Source: Lachnospiraceae bacterium
GTDB taxonomy: Bacteria > Bacillota > Clostridia > Lachnospirales > Lachnospiraceae
NCBI GenBank assembly: GCA_024691305.1
Contig: JAILNS010000002.1
Span: forward strand, 1 to 64,000
DNA: 64,000 nucleotides
Direction of reading: 5' to 3'
The position numbers were made by a program, and so were the translations under genes. Every line of letters begins with the position of its first letter. Within the stretch, counting starts at the first letter, position 1. A model generated the notes under the pieces. It made no database searches and was not told the DNA's origin. It saw only the letters and a list, made by a program, of their open reading frames with translations. Shown piece by piece: positions 16,835-24,493 of this stretch.

Positions 16835-17800
16835 TCATTTTAGTCTTTTATAATCTCTTGGATTTACCCCGTATTTAGCCGTAAATGCCTTTGCAAAATG
16901 GCTCAAATTATTATAACCGGATTTATATGCTGCCTCGGATACGGTTTGATCACTTTCACTCAACAGCTTTTTGGCATATTCGAGTCTTATATCGGTCACA
17001 TATGCATGAAGCGATGTTGCAAAGAGTTGCCTGAATATCCTGTTCAGTTTACTGACACTCATCGAAAGTCCCCTGGCAAGCTCTTCTGCATTATATTTGT
17101 CCGCGGGATCATTGTCTATCCTGATCTTAAGCTGCATCACCAGGTCTTTGTCTTCCGCACTTACCTGCCTGCGGGGGGATTCACCCTTTTTATGATTGTT
17201 AAGAGTCTCAAACATGACCAGGATCGTAAGCTCGGTAAGTTTTGATTCAAGAAAAGCCGCTTTGTACTCCTTATAGCGGTCTGCTCCGTCTATTTCCGAA
17301 AGTATCCTGTACATCAGAGGGGTAATGGCTGCTACCCTTACACCTGAAAAAATCTCACATTTAAGATAATCAGCATCCTTAATATCGAAGTTTGAGTACA
17401 AGAGTTCTTCAAACCTCCCGGTCGACATTTGCAGGCTCTTGAATCTGAAATTAACCTGACTTTCATATTTCATCCCGGTTTGAGCATCATTATTCCTATA
17501 TATGCACACATCTCCCGCATTCATAGTGACATGTACCGGATCGCTGCCTGCCGCATCACTCAAAACATCCCATTCTATCGGCTCATTTAAGTTAAAAATG
17601 ATCTGGACTTCGTCAATCCCGGCATTATCGGGTCTCCTGGCATTTAAGTCACTCGAAAATGTAAGATCCCAGCTATAATATCTGATATTACTTCCGGAAC
17701 TCTCTCCGCTTATATCTAATTTTCCGTAATCTTCGGGAATTTTTTTTTTGCCGCTTAAATAATCATAAACGGAACTATTTTGAATATATTCTTTAGGCAT
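16835..17800 (-). CDS. AraC family transcriptional regulator (YbtA/PchR-like)
   Basis: Protein of 321 residues. Residues 220-321 form the double HTH of the AraC family (ARGLSMSVSKLNRIFRQLFA, then SEAAYKSGYNNLSHFAKAFT and KYGVNPRDYKR). The long N-terminal half (residues 30-200) resembles the sensor part of siderophore-responsive regulators such as YbtA and PchR. It lies directly upstream of two ABC half-transporters, the usual partners of such regulators. The coding sequence contains a run of ten A (plus-strand T at 17740-17749) at codons 18-20 (GKKKIP), a potential slippage site that would truncate the protein very early. The start at 17798-17800 has no strong ribosome-binding site. Confidence 0.9.
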   Translation of the reverse strand: MPKEYIQNSSVYDYLSGKKKIPEDYGKLDISGESSGSNIRYYSWDLTFSSDLNARRPDNAGIDEVQIIFNLNEPIEWDVLSDAAGSDPVHVTMNAGDVCIYRNNDAQTGMKYESQVNFRFKSLQMSTGRFEELLYSNFDIKDADYLKCEIFSGVRVAAITPLMYRILSEIDGADRYKEYKAAFLESKLTELTILVMFETLNNHKKGESPRRQVSAEDKDLVMQLKIRIDNDPADKYNAEELARGLSMSVSKLNRIFRQLFATSLHAYVTDIRLEYAKKLLSESDQTVSEAAYKSGYNNLSHFAKAFTAKYGVNPRDYKRLK

Positions 17801-17812
17801 ATGTTCATAAAA

Positions 17813-18862
17813 TCAAGGTTTTAGTCTGATCTGCAACCGGACAGGATTATGATCCGAATATTCAAAGCCGTGGTCATGTATCTCTACGGACTCAACTTCG
17901 ATATTATCGGATACGATGAATCCGTCTATTATATATACCTGAGAGGTATCGTTGTCTGTAAAAGGTTCCTCCAGCGATCTGCATGAAGGTGCGTTATCGG
18001 AGACTGCAAGCGAAAAGCCTTCCGGCAGTTCTTCTGCGCTTATCGATCCCGGAAGCCAGCCGGTCTCGGATCTGAGCGGAGGATTGTTATTCTCGGCAAA
18101 TGCCTGATTGAAGTCACCTCCGACCAGAACATAATTGCCTTTTTCATATTCCTCTTCTATAAGACCGCACAAAACCTCCATCTGCATATCGCGGTTAACC
18201 TCATCCGTATATGCTTCAAGATGCTGGTTAACGATCACAAGTTCATGATCTGTTCCCTCGACGGGTATGCGCTCGACCAAAAGACACCTCTTAAGATATC
18301 CCATGCTCATATACCACGGAGCAGTATCGGGCAGAGCATACCGCACAGCTTCTGTCACGTTAAGATCCGTATATGTGGCAAGACCGCTGTTTACCTTGCC
18401 AATGGGCGGTATGGGATAGGGAATGAATACGACATTATAATTGCATGCAAAAGAATAATCCTCGCCTATGGACGACTTAAGATATGCCGCTTCATTGATG
18501 TTATATGATCTGTGTGAATCGATGTCCACTTCCTGGGCAAAAACGATATCACAGTCTTCCTGCGTGATTATGGAAGATATTCCGGCAAGATTTTCCAAAA
18601 CGGCATCCTTGGACTCAGGAAGCACGCCCTTTCCTCCGTCCATAAAGAAATCCTCGTCCTTATTGTATCCGGCATAGCCAATATTAAAACTCAGCACCGA
18701 AAGATCGGTTCCTGCACTGATGGTCCTGGTTGAAGAACTAAATTCCAGTTCTTCAGTGCTTTCCGGATCATACATCACGATCCTTAAATATGCCAAAAAT
18801 GCTACCGGTATCAGGATTATGATCCCCAAAACGATACCGATCACCTTAAGTACTTTTTTCAT
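17813..18862 (-). CDS. Endonuclease/exonuclease/phosphatase (EEP) family protein, membrane-anchored
   Basis: Protein of 349 residues. It begins with a membrane anchor or signal (residues 5-28, VIGIVLGIIILIPVAFLAYL), so the enzyme domain probably faces outside. The EEP fold is seen in order: LSFNIGY, VFAQEVD (metal-binding glutamate), VIVNQHLEAY, LVGGDFNQAF (catalytic aspartate and asparagine) and, at the end, HGFEYSDHNPVRL (final DH pair). The superfamily includes nucleases, sphingomyelinases and inositol phosphatases; the substrate is unknown. It is separated by 12 bp from the AraC gene downstream and by 20 bp from metY upstream, so it may be read through from metY. Confidence 0.87.
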   Translation of the reverse strand: MKKVLKVIGIVLGIIILIPVAFLAYLRIVMYDPESTEELEFSSSTRTISAGTDLSVLSFNIGYAGYNKDEDFFMDGGKGVLPESKDAVLENLAGISSIITQEDCDIVFAQEVDIDSHRSYNINEAAYLKSSIGEDYSFACNYNVVFIPYPIPPIGKVNSGLATYTDLNVTEAVRYALPDTAPWYMSMGYLKRCLLVERIPVEGTDHELVIVNQHLEAYTDEVNRDMQMEVLCGLIEEEYEKGNYVLVGGDFNQAFAENNNPPLRSETGWLPGSISAEELPEGFSLAVSDNAPSCRSLEEPFTDNDTSQVYIIDGFIVSDNIEVESVEIHDHGFEYSDHNPVRLQIRLKP

Positions 18863-18882
18863 AATCTATATCCTATAAAATG

Positions 18883-20166
18883 TCAGATTGCTTCAAATGC
18901 TCCTTTAAGATCGGCAATTAAGTCTTCTTTGTCTTCAAGTCCACAGGAAAGTCTGATAAGTCCGGCAGGAATGCCTGCCTCTTCAAGCTGCTTGTCGGTC
19001 ATCTGACGGTGGGTACTCGTGGCAGGATTTAAGCAGCATGTACGTGCATCCGCTACATGAGTTTCTATTGCTGCAAGCTTTAAGTTCTTCATGAACTTCT
19101 CGGCCGCTGCGCGTCCGCCCGCAAGTTCAAAACTTACAACTCCGCAACCGCCGTTAGGCAGATATTTCTGTGCAAGTTCATAATACTTGTCACTCTTAAG
19201 CCCCGAATAACTTACATGGGTAACCTTGGGATTGGATTCAAGGTATTCTGCCACTGCCTGTCCGTTTTCAACATGACGCGGCATACGCACATGCAGGGAT
19301 TCAAGACCGAGATTAAGCAAAAATGCATTCTGAGGAGACTGGATGCATCCAAAGTCTCGCATGAGCTGTGCAGTACACTTGGTTATGAAAGCGCCGCCCT
19401 GTCCGAATTTCTCCGCATAAGTGATACCGTGATAAGATTCATCGGGAGTACATAATCCCGGATACTTATCCGCATGAGCCATCCAGTCAAAATTACCCGA
19501 ATCAACGATGGCACCGCCTACTGCTGCACCGTGTCCGTCCATATATTTGGTCGTGGAATGTGTAACTATATCAGCACCCCATTCAATAGGCCTGCAGTTA
19601 ACCGGAGTAGGGAATGTATTATCTACTATAAGCGGAACTCCATGCTTGTGAGCAACACGTGCAAACCTTTCTATATCAAGAACCGTAAGTGCGGGGTTTG
19701 CGATGGTCTCGCCAAACACTGCACGGGTATTTTCTTTGATAGCTGCATCTATTTCTTCTTCAGTGGCATCGGGTGAGACAAATGTCACATCTATGCCCAT
19801 TTTTGCCATGGTTACTGAAATCAGATTGAATGTTCCGCCATAGATCGACGATGAAGAAACGATGTGTGAACCGCATTCACATATATTAAAAAGTGCAAAA
19901 AAGTTGGCTGCCTGTCCCGAACTTGTAAGCATTGCAGCAGTGCCGCCTTCAAGCTCTGCGATCTTGGCTGCAACCATATCATTTGTGGGGTTCTGAAGTC
20001 TTGTATAGAAATATCCGCTGGCTTCCAAGTCAAACAGCTTACCCATGTCTTCACTTGTATCATATTTAAAAGTCGTTGACTGTATTATAGGGATCTGTCT
20101 GGGTTCACCGTTCCCCGGTGTATATCCTCCCTGTACACATTTTGTGTTAATCCTGTAATCGCTCAT
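18883..20166 (-). CDS. metY: O-acetylhomoserine aminocarboxypropyltransferase / cysteine synthase
   Basis: PLP enzyme of 427 residues that forms homocysteine from O-acetylhomoserine and sulfide (direct sulfhydrylation in methionine synthesis). The length and the start region (FKYDTSEDMGKLFDLEASGY) fit the MetY group, not the shorter cystathionine gamma-synthases. The PLP lysine is K207 in THSTTKYMDGHG, D182 in VDNTFPTP contacts the ring nitrogen, and the C-terminal substrate loop DARTCCLNPATSTHRQ is typical of MetY. I start at the ATG at 20164-20166, which has AGAGGAGAAATC upstream; a longer frame to 20265 is not supported. A -10 box TATAAT lies about 55 bp upstream. No SAM or T-box leader was seen. 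Confidence 0.93.
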   Translation of the reverse strand: MSDYRINTKCVQGGYTPGNGEPRQIPIIQSTTFKYDTSEDMGKLFDLEASGYFYTRLQNPTNDMVAAKIAELEGGTAAMLTSSGQAANFFALFNICECGSHIVSSSSIYGGTFNLISVTMAKMGIDVTFVSPDATEEEIDAAIKENTRAVFGETIANPALTVLDIERFARVAHKHGVPLIVDNTFPTPVNCRPIEWGADIVTHSTTKYMDGHGAAVGGAIVDSGNFDWMAHADKYPGLCTPDESYHGITYAEKFGQGGAFITKCTAQLMRDFGCIQSPQNAFLLNLGLESLHVRMPRHVENGQAVAEYLESNPKVTHVSYSGLKSDKYYELAQKYLPNGGCGVVSFELAGGRAAAEKFMKNLKLAAIETHVADARTCCLNPATSTHRQMTDKQLEEAGIPAGLIRLSCGLEDKEDLIADLKGAFEAI

Positions 20167-20220
20167 GATTTCTCCTCTTACTTTATCCGTAAATATTTTT
20201 GGGCGGCAGTTTTTGATCAC

Positions 20221-20226
20221 ATTATA
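20221..20226 (-). promoter_or_regulatory. Probable -10 box of the metY promoter
   Basis: TATAAT on the minus strand, about 55 bp upstream of the metY start and after the tsf terminator. The -35 region is not recognisable (TACGAT at 17 bp), so the promoter may need an activator or be weak. Confidence 0.45.
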
Positions 20227-20289
20227 ATAACCGCTACAAATTATCGTATCACAGTAGACATACAATGCCTATAATAATGTTTCAATTTC

Positions 20290-20322
20290 AAAAAAAAGAC
20301 CCGGATTCCCTGAATCCGGGCC
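20290..20322 (-). terminator. Intrinsic terminator of the rpsB-tsf operon
   Basis: In the minus direction an 11-bp GC-rich stem (GCCCGGATTC pairing with GAATCCGGGTC, one mismatch, 3-base loop) is followed by a run of eight T. It begins about 15 bp after the tsf stop codon. Confidence 0.92.
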
Positions 20323-20337
20323 TTATCAAATTTCAGA

Positions 20338-21258
20338 TCACGCGTTCATCTGAGCTGCTACTTCAGCTGCAAAATCTTCGTTCTTCTTCTCCATACCTTC
20401 ACCAACTTCAAAACGGATGAATTTGGTAAGCTTGAGATCCTTATTTACGGAAGCGATGTACTGTGCAACGGACTGCTTGCCGTCTTCTGCCCTTACATAA
20501 ACCTGATCAAGAAGTACTACGTCCTTGAGAAGTTTGTTTACACGGCCTTTGATGATGCCCTGCTTAACGTTTTCAGGCTTAGCTGCTTCCTTGGGATCTG
20601 CATCCATCTGAGCCTTGAGTATTTCTGTCTCATGATCGATATATGCCTGATCCACATCAGTATCTGCAATGAACTTAGGACTCATAGCTGCGATCTGCAT
20701 TGCTACATTAGTAAGTGCTTCCTTAACGGAATCATCATTTCCCGCACCGTCAGCTGCTACAACAACACCGATACGTCCGCCGCCATGAAGGTATGATACA
20801 ACACAGTCACCTGATGCCTTCTCAAATCTTCTTATGGAAAGCTTCTCGCCGATAGTTGCAGTCTTGTCAACAAGTACCTCCTTAACACTCTTGGATGCAT
20901 CATCGATCCACTTCTCTTCAAGAAGAGCATCAACATCTGCTGCGCTTGAAGCAAGTGCCTGCTTAGCAACGCTTTCTACGAAGCTCTGGAATACTTCATT
21001 CTTGGCAACGAAGTCTGTTTCAGAGTTAACTTCTACTACTGCTGCAGTCTTGTCTGCATCTATAGCTACGCGGCAGATTCCCTCTGCTGCGATCCTGCTT
21101 GCTTTCTTTTCAGCCTTGGCAGCTCCGCTCTTACGCAAAACTTCCACTGCCTCTTCCATATTACCGTTGGTCTCTGCCAATGCTTTTTTGCAGTCCATCA
21201 TACCTGCGCCTGTTGCTTCACGCAGTTCCTTGACCATGGATGCTGTAATCTCTGCCAT
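20338..21258 (-). CDS. tsf: Translation elongation factor Ts
   Basis: Guanine nucleotide exchange factor for EF-Tu. The 306-residue length is typical for EF-Ts. The N-terminal UBA-like domain has the signature LREATGAGMMDCKKAL (residues 12-27), and the conserved core loop TDFVAKNEVFQSF follows near residue 80. Both signatures that contact EF-Tu are intact. It is the second gene of rpsB-tsf, 34 bp after rpsB, and is followed by a strong terminator. Confidence 0.98.
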   Translation of the reverse strand: MAEITASMVKELREATGAGMMDCKKALAETNGNMEEAVEVLRKSGAAKAEKKASRIAAEGICRVAIDADKTAAVVEVNSETDFVAKNEVFQSFVESVAKQALASSAADVDALLEEKWIDDASKSVKEVLVDKTATIGEKLSIRRFEKASGDCVVSYLHGGGRIGVVVAADGAGNDDSVKEALTNVAMQIAAMSPKFIADTDVDQAYIDHETEILKAQMDADPKEAAKPENVKQGIIKGRVNKLLKDVVLLDQVYVRAEDGKQSVAQYIASVNKDLKLTKFIRFEVGEGMEKKNEDFAAEVAAQMNA

Positions 21259-21292
21259 CTATACTTACCTCCTGATATTTATTATGAAAAAA

Positions 21293-22063
21293 TTATTCTT
21301 CTTCGGCTGCAACTTCTTCGATGTCTTCAGCCTCAGCCTCTTCGGTTCCTTCAGCCATCTCATCTGCTGTCACAAGTTCTTCACCCTGATTAGCCTCGAT
21401 AACTGCATCAGCCATCTTGGATGTGAGCAGTTTTACGGCACGGATAGCATCATCATTGCCGGGGATAACGTAATCAAGTTCTTCGGGATCGCAGTTTGTA
21501 TCACCGATACCGATAAGAGTGATACCGAGTGAATGAGCTTCCTGTACGCAGATGTGCTCTTTCTTGGGATCTACGATGAAGATTGCATCGGGAATACGGG
21601 TCATATCCTTAATTCCGCCTAAGTTCTTCTCGAGTTTCTCCCACTCTTTCTTAAGCTGAACAACTTCCTTCTTGGGAAGTACATCGAATGTACCGTCTTC
21701 AGACATTCTCTCGATTGCTTTAAGTCTGTCGATACGAGAACGGATGGTACGGAAGTTGGTAAGCATACCACCAAGCCATCTTTCATTAACATAGTACATA
21801 CCGCAACGCTCTGCTTCTGTTTTAACAGCATCCTGAGCCTGCTTCTTGGTACCTACAAAGAGGATGGTACCGCCCTGTGAAGCGATATCAAATACTGCGT
21901 TATAAGCTTCGTCAACTTTTCCTACGGATTTCTGCAGATCGATGATATGAATCCCGTTACGCTCGGTAAAGATATAAGGAGCCATCTTAGGATTCCATCT
22001 GCGGGTCTGGTGTCCGAAATGAACACCTGCTTCGAGTAACTGTTTCATAGATACTACACTCAT
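21293..22063 (-). CDS. rpsB: 30S ribosomal protein S2
   Basis: Protein of 256 residues with the S2 signatures: [20 protein letters not shown] at the start, [12 protein letters not shown], and [20 protein letters not shown] near residue 200. The C-terminal tail is acidic (residues 230-256), as in many Clostridia. GGAGG precedes the ATG at 22061-22063. A strong sigma-A promoter and a leader of about 140 nt with a 7-bp hairpin stand upstream. Its position right after the flagellar operon is the same as in B. subtilis. Confidence 0.98.
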   Translation of the reverse strand: MSVVSMKQLLEAGVHFGHQTRRWNPKMAPYIFTERNGIHIIDLQKSVGKVDEAYNAVFDIASQGGTILFVGTKKQAQDAVKTEAERCGMYYVNERWLGGMLTNFRTIRSRIDRLKAIERMSEDGTFDVLPKKEVVQLKKEWEKLEKNLGGIKDMTRIPDAIFIVDPKKEHICVQEAHSLGITLIGIGDTNCDPEELDYVIPGNDDAIRAVKLLTSKMADAVIEANQGEELVTADEMAEGTEEAEAEDIEEVAAEEE

Positions 22064-22175
22064 TATAAAACCTCCATTTGGTTAAACTTCCGTGCGTCAA
22101 ACCTGTTTTCCCGTTCAAAAAGCCATAAAGCTATACAAGGCACCATACGGAATCGCGCACGTGATTATTTGTTAA

Positions 22176-22198
22176 CGTGTGCCTTTTAACCGCACACG
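22176..22198 (-). other. Hairpin at the 5' end of the rpsB leader
   Basis: On the minus strand CGTGTGC and GCACACG form a 7-bp perfect stem around a 9-base loop, close to the predicted start of the transcript. It could be an S2 autoregulatory site or an mRNA-stabilising hairpin. I do not know a described rpsB leader of this kind in Clostridia. Confidence 0.55.
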
Positions 22199-22205
22199 CT
22201 TGTTA

Positions 22206-22234
22206 ATATTACTACTTAACGGATATAAAATCAA
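22206..22234 (-). promoter_or_regulatory. Sigma-A promoter of rpsB-tsf
   Basis: On the minus strand TTGATT (-35, 22229-22234) and TAATAT (-10, 22206-22211) are separated by 17 bp. The transcript would start near 22199, giving a leader of about 135-140 nt. Confidence 0.8.
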
Positions 22235-22278
22235 GGAAAAATCAAAAGAAATCAAGAAAAATTCAAAACTCAACAGAC

Positions 22279-22305
22279 AAAAAAACAAGCCTCAAACGAG
22301 GCTTG
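22279..22305 (-). terminator. Intrinsic terminator at the end of the flagellar operon
   Basis: In the minus direction AAGCCTCGTTTGAGGCTT forms a 7-bp stem with a 4-base loop and is followed by a run of seven T. It lies about 12 bp after the last gene of the operon and upstream of the rpsB promoter, so rpsB-tsf is transcribed separately. Confidence 0.9.
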
Positions 22306-22316
22306 CCATCTTTCAT

Positions 22317-23162
22317 TTATTTGCCGGTTATCATTTTGGCTATATCTTCGTTGGTCATCCCTTCGGTAATGTTATAATTTCCCGTCCTGATGACACGGTC
22401 ATATCCGTTTGCACACAAATACTTATCAAACTCCGAAGCCGAACTGATATATCCTGCATCAGCCAGTTTCCTGGCTACTCTGTCGGACGAATCTCCCGAA
22501 GATATTGTAAAGGATCCGGTTGTTGCAGTCGTCGAAGAGGATGTGACAGTTAAAGTAGCATCTTCGGTAGGATAATCGGCCCCTGTCGTGGAGGTTTGCG
22601 ATCCTTCGTTTGAGGCTTCAGCTGATGCGGTGTCTGAATCTCCGGATGCATTTGCTTCCTCGCTGGCATTTGACTGATCTGTGCTGTCAGCCGAGCTATT
22701 ATCAGTACTGTTATCGCTGCCATTATTTTTTGAACTGTCGGGATCATCATACGCATCAGTGGTGATCTCAGATGTAGTATCCTCTATCAGTTCCGAATTA
22801 CCGTCATTCAGGAAGGCTTCTGCACTCGATGTGACATCTGTCACATCTATATCTTGTGTATTATCATTTTCTGTGGAATTGTTTTGATCCAAAATACTAT
22901 CGCTGTTTAAGATATCTGTCCCGTTTTCGCTTCCCCCCGCTTCGGCACTTTGTTCTTCGATATCTTCAAGCATTTCTTCGGTTTCCTTGGCAGGATCAAC
23001 AAGTGTAGTCGATCCATCCACCATTCCAAGTTCCTCAGCACGTTCAATTATCTCACTGTCCGTCATGGTCTGCTTGGATGAATTTAAATGATGGATTCCC
23101 AAAATAAGTGCTGCTACTATAAGTCCGAGGCCAAGACCTCTAAGATAGAATTTCAAGTTCAT
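22317..23162 (-). CDS. Membrane-anchored protein with an isolated YceG/LysM-like domain (MltG N-terminal part only)
   Basis: Protein of 281 residues: one membrane anchor (residues 5-24), a long Ser/Thr/Asp-rich low-complexity linker (residues 50-205) and a final domain (about residues 215-281) reading SSGDSSDRVARKLADAGYI ... GNYNITEGMTNEDIAKMITG. This last part matches the LysM-like subdomain of YceG/MltG proteins. The catalytic half of MltG, with its essential glutamate, is missing, so the protein should bind rather than cut peptidoglycan. It is the final gene of the flagellar operon, one base away from the SwrB-like gene, which suggests a role at the cell wall around the flagellum. The linker probably crosses the wall; that is inference. 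Confidence 0.78.
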   Translation of the reverse strand: MNLKFYLRGLGLGLIVAALILGIHHLNSSKQTMTDSEIIERAEELGMVDGSTTLVDPAKETEEMLEDIEEQSAEAGGSENGTDILNSDSILDQNNSTENDNTQDIDVTDVTSSAEAFLNDGNSELIEDTTSEITTDAYDDPDSSKNNGSDNSTDNSSADSTDQSNASEEANASGDSDTASAEASNEGSQTSTTGADYPTEDATLTVTSSSTTATTGSFTISSGDSSDRVARKLADAGYISSASEFDKYLCANGYDRVIRTGNYNITEGMTNEDIAKMITGK

Positions 23163-23163
23163 T

Positions 23164-24090
23164 TTATAGCCCCTTAAAAAGATCTATAACAAGTTTGACT
23201 TCGCCTATACCAAGCCCAAGCTCTTTCGCAATGGCCATGTTGGATTTTCCGGCTTTATGGAGCTCAAGTATTCTTTCATTGCTGTTTCTGCTTCCGGGAG
23301 ATCTGGAATTAAAAGATAACTCCGGTACTTCAGGATCGAAGTCATCATCCGTATCATCAAGGTTCTCCCATTCCTCTTCCACATAATCATCATTCAGGTT
23401 CTCAAAAGTCTCCGGTTCTTCCGGAAGTACGATCGGAGTGATATTTACGGGTTCGTTTTTTAATACCGGTACAGGTTTATTTTTGGGCTTAGTTTCCTGT
23501 TTAGCTTCAGCTTGAACTTCCTGTGCTGCCTCCACATTTTTCTGTGCTGCCTCCACATTTTTACTCTCTACTACAATAGCCTCATAATTTTTGGAGACTT
23601 CCGCAGCACTCGCAACGATAGGTGCAAGGCTTTCCTCAGCCTCTTTTACCTTTTCATTGGCTTCCTTAACCTTTTCGTTAGCCTCTTTTACTTTTTCATC
23701 AACTTCGTTGGCCGTGCGTGTTGCTTCTGCAACTGTTTCTTTAAGATTCTCATGCTTATCATTGAGCATATCATAAAGGAACACAACCTCCTCATGACTC
23801 TTGTTTATCTGCTCAAGCACTGTATCCGAATATTCACTGACCGCCATCATTTTCTCATTACTGAGACGGTCCATGCTTCTCTCCGTCTTTTCGATAGCAT
23901 ACTGTACGGTTTCGTCTACAATGTCATCTATACGACCCTTAACCGATGCAACCTCTTCGGAAACGATCTCCTGAACCTGATCTCTCGAAAATGCTTCGGG
24001 GGTTTCCTCTTCTTCTTTTTTGGCAGGGATAACATATCCGGCTACTAACAGTGCTATACCTGCGACTATCATTATTATTTCAAGTATCAT
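23164..24090 (-). CDS. DUF6115-type single-pass membrane protein, positional analogue of SwrB
   Basis: Protein of 308 residues: N-terminal membrane segment (residues 2-22), a long coiled coil (about 40-195), an acidic linker, and a C-terminal HTH-like segment RILELHKAGKSNMAIAKELG continuing to residue 308. The layout (short TM, coiled coil, small HTH-like end) and the place after the sigma factor and before rpsB are those of B. subtilis SwrB, which activates the FliF-FliG basal body; SwrB is much shorter (about 167 residues). The coiled coil contains near-perfect heptads, KVKEANE repeated and NVEAAQ repeated, the latter from an exact 21-bp duplication at 23521-23562. SwrB function here is inferred from position and shape. 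Confidence 0.72.
   Translation of the reverse strand: MILEIIMIVAGIALLVAGYVIPAKKEEEETPEAFSRDQVQEIVSEEVASVKGRIDDIVDETVQYAIEKTERSMDRLSNEKMMAVSEYSDTVLEQINKSHEEVVFLYDMLNDKHENLKETVAEATRTANEVDEKVKEANEKVKEANEKVKEAEESLAPIVASAAEVSKNYEAIVVESKNVEAAQKNVEAAQEVQAEAKQETKPKNKPVPVLKNEPVNITPIVLPEEPETFENLNDDYVEEEWENLDDTDDDFDPEVPELSFNSRSPGSRNSNERILELHKAGKSNMAIAKELGLGIGEVKLVIDLFKGL
23521..23562. repeat. Exact 21-bp tandem duplication in the coiled-coil region
   Basis: CTGTGCTGCCTCCACATTTT plus T occurs at 23521-23541 and again at 23542-23562 without change. It adds one heptad (NVEAAQK-like) to the coiled coil of the SwrB-like protein, keeping both frame and heptad register. A looser 21-bp periodicity continues at 23640-23700 (KVKEANE). 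Confidence 0.92.
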
Positions 24091-24096
24091 TGTCTC

Positions 24097-24420
24097 TTAA
24101 CCTTTTATATCAGTATGTTTTACAGCCTTAAGCAGCACCTTACCGTCACGGGCACGTGCTTCTCTGGCTTCACGTCTTTTGGCTCCGCCATCGCCGGAAT
24201 ACTCGTTGCTACCCTTATCGGAAGCATTTTGATCATTCCTTGCAGTATCGCTGTTTTGAGTTCCGACAACACGATTAGACTGCCTTACTTCCTCTGTCTG
24301 TCGTAAGGTCTGAATATTCGACTGGGCAACATCGCTCTTGGTATCTTCCTGTTGTTTAACTGTTGAGTAATCCTGTGTACGAAGGATCTGCCCCTGCATC
24401 TCTATAGCACCGATCGCCAT
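24097..24420 (-). CDS. Hypothetical protein in the flagellar operon
   Basis: I do not recognise a family. The 107-residue protein is hydrophilic, with no membrane segment and no cysteine. Its start (MAIGAIEMQGQILRTQDYS) looks like a conserved short N-terminal motif. The middle is rich in Gln, Asn and Ser and probably disordered, and the C-terminal quarter is strongly basic (KRREAREARARDGKVLLKAV), perhaps an amphipathic helix. It stands between fapA and the SwrB-like gene and 6 bp before the latter, so it is cotranscribed with flagellar genes. A structural adaptor or regulator of flagellar assembly is possible but not shown. Confidence 0.7.
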   Translation of the reverse strand: MAIGAIEMQGQILRTQDYSTVKQQEDTKSDVAQSNIQTLRQTEEVRQSNRVVGTQNSDTARNDQNASDKGSNEYSGDGGAKRREAREARARDGKVLLKAVKHTDIKG

Positions 24421-24493
24421 ATATTACCCTCCGGTCATATCTAAAAATCAACGATGGATCATTTCACATGATCGGTAATTTACCGGTTCAACA

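Noticed and set aside
20167-20289. SAM or T-box riboswitch upstream of metY
   Set aside because: No S-box or T-box sequence or terminator-antiterminator pair is visible; the leader after the -10 is too short.
22317-23162. Functional lytic transglycosylase MltG
   Set aside because: Only the LysM-like subdomain is present; the catalytic domain and its glutamate are absent.
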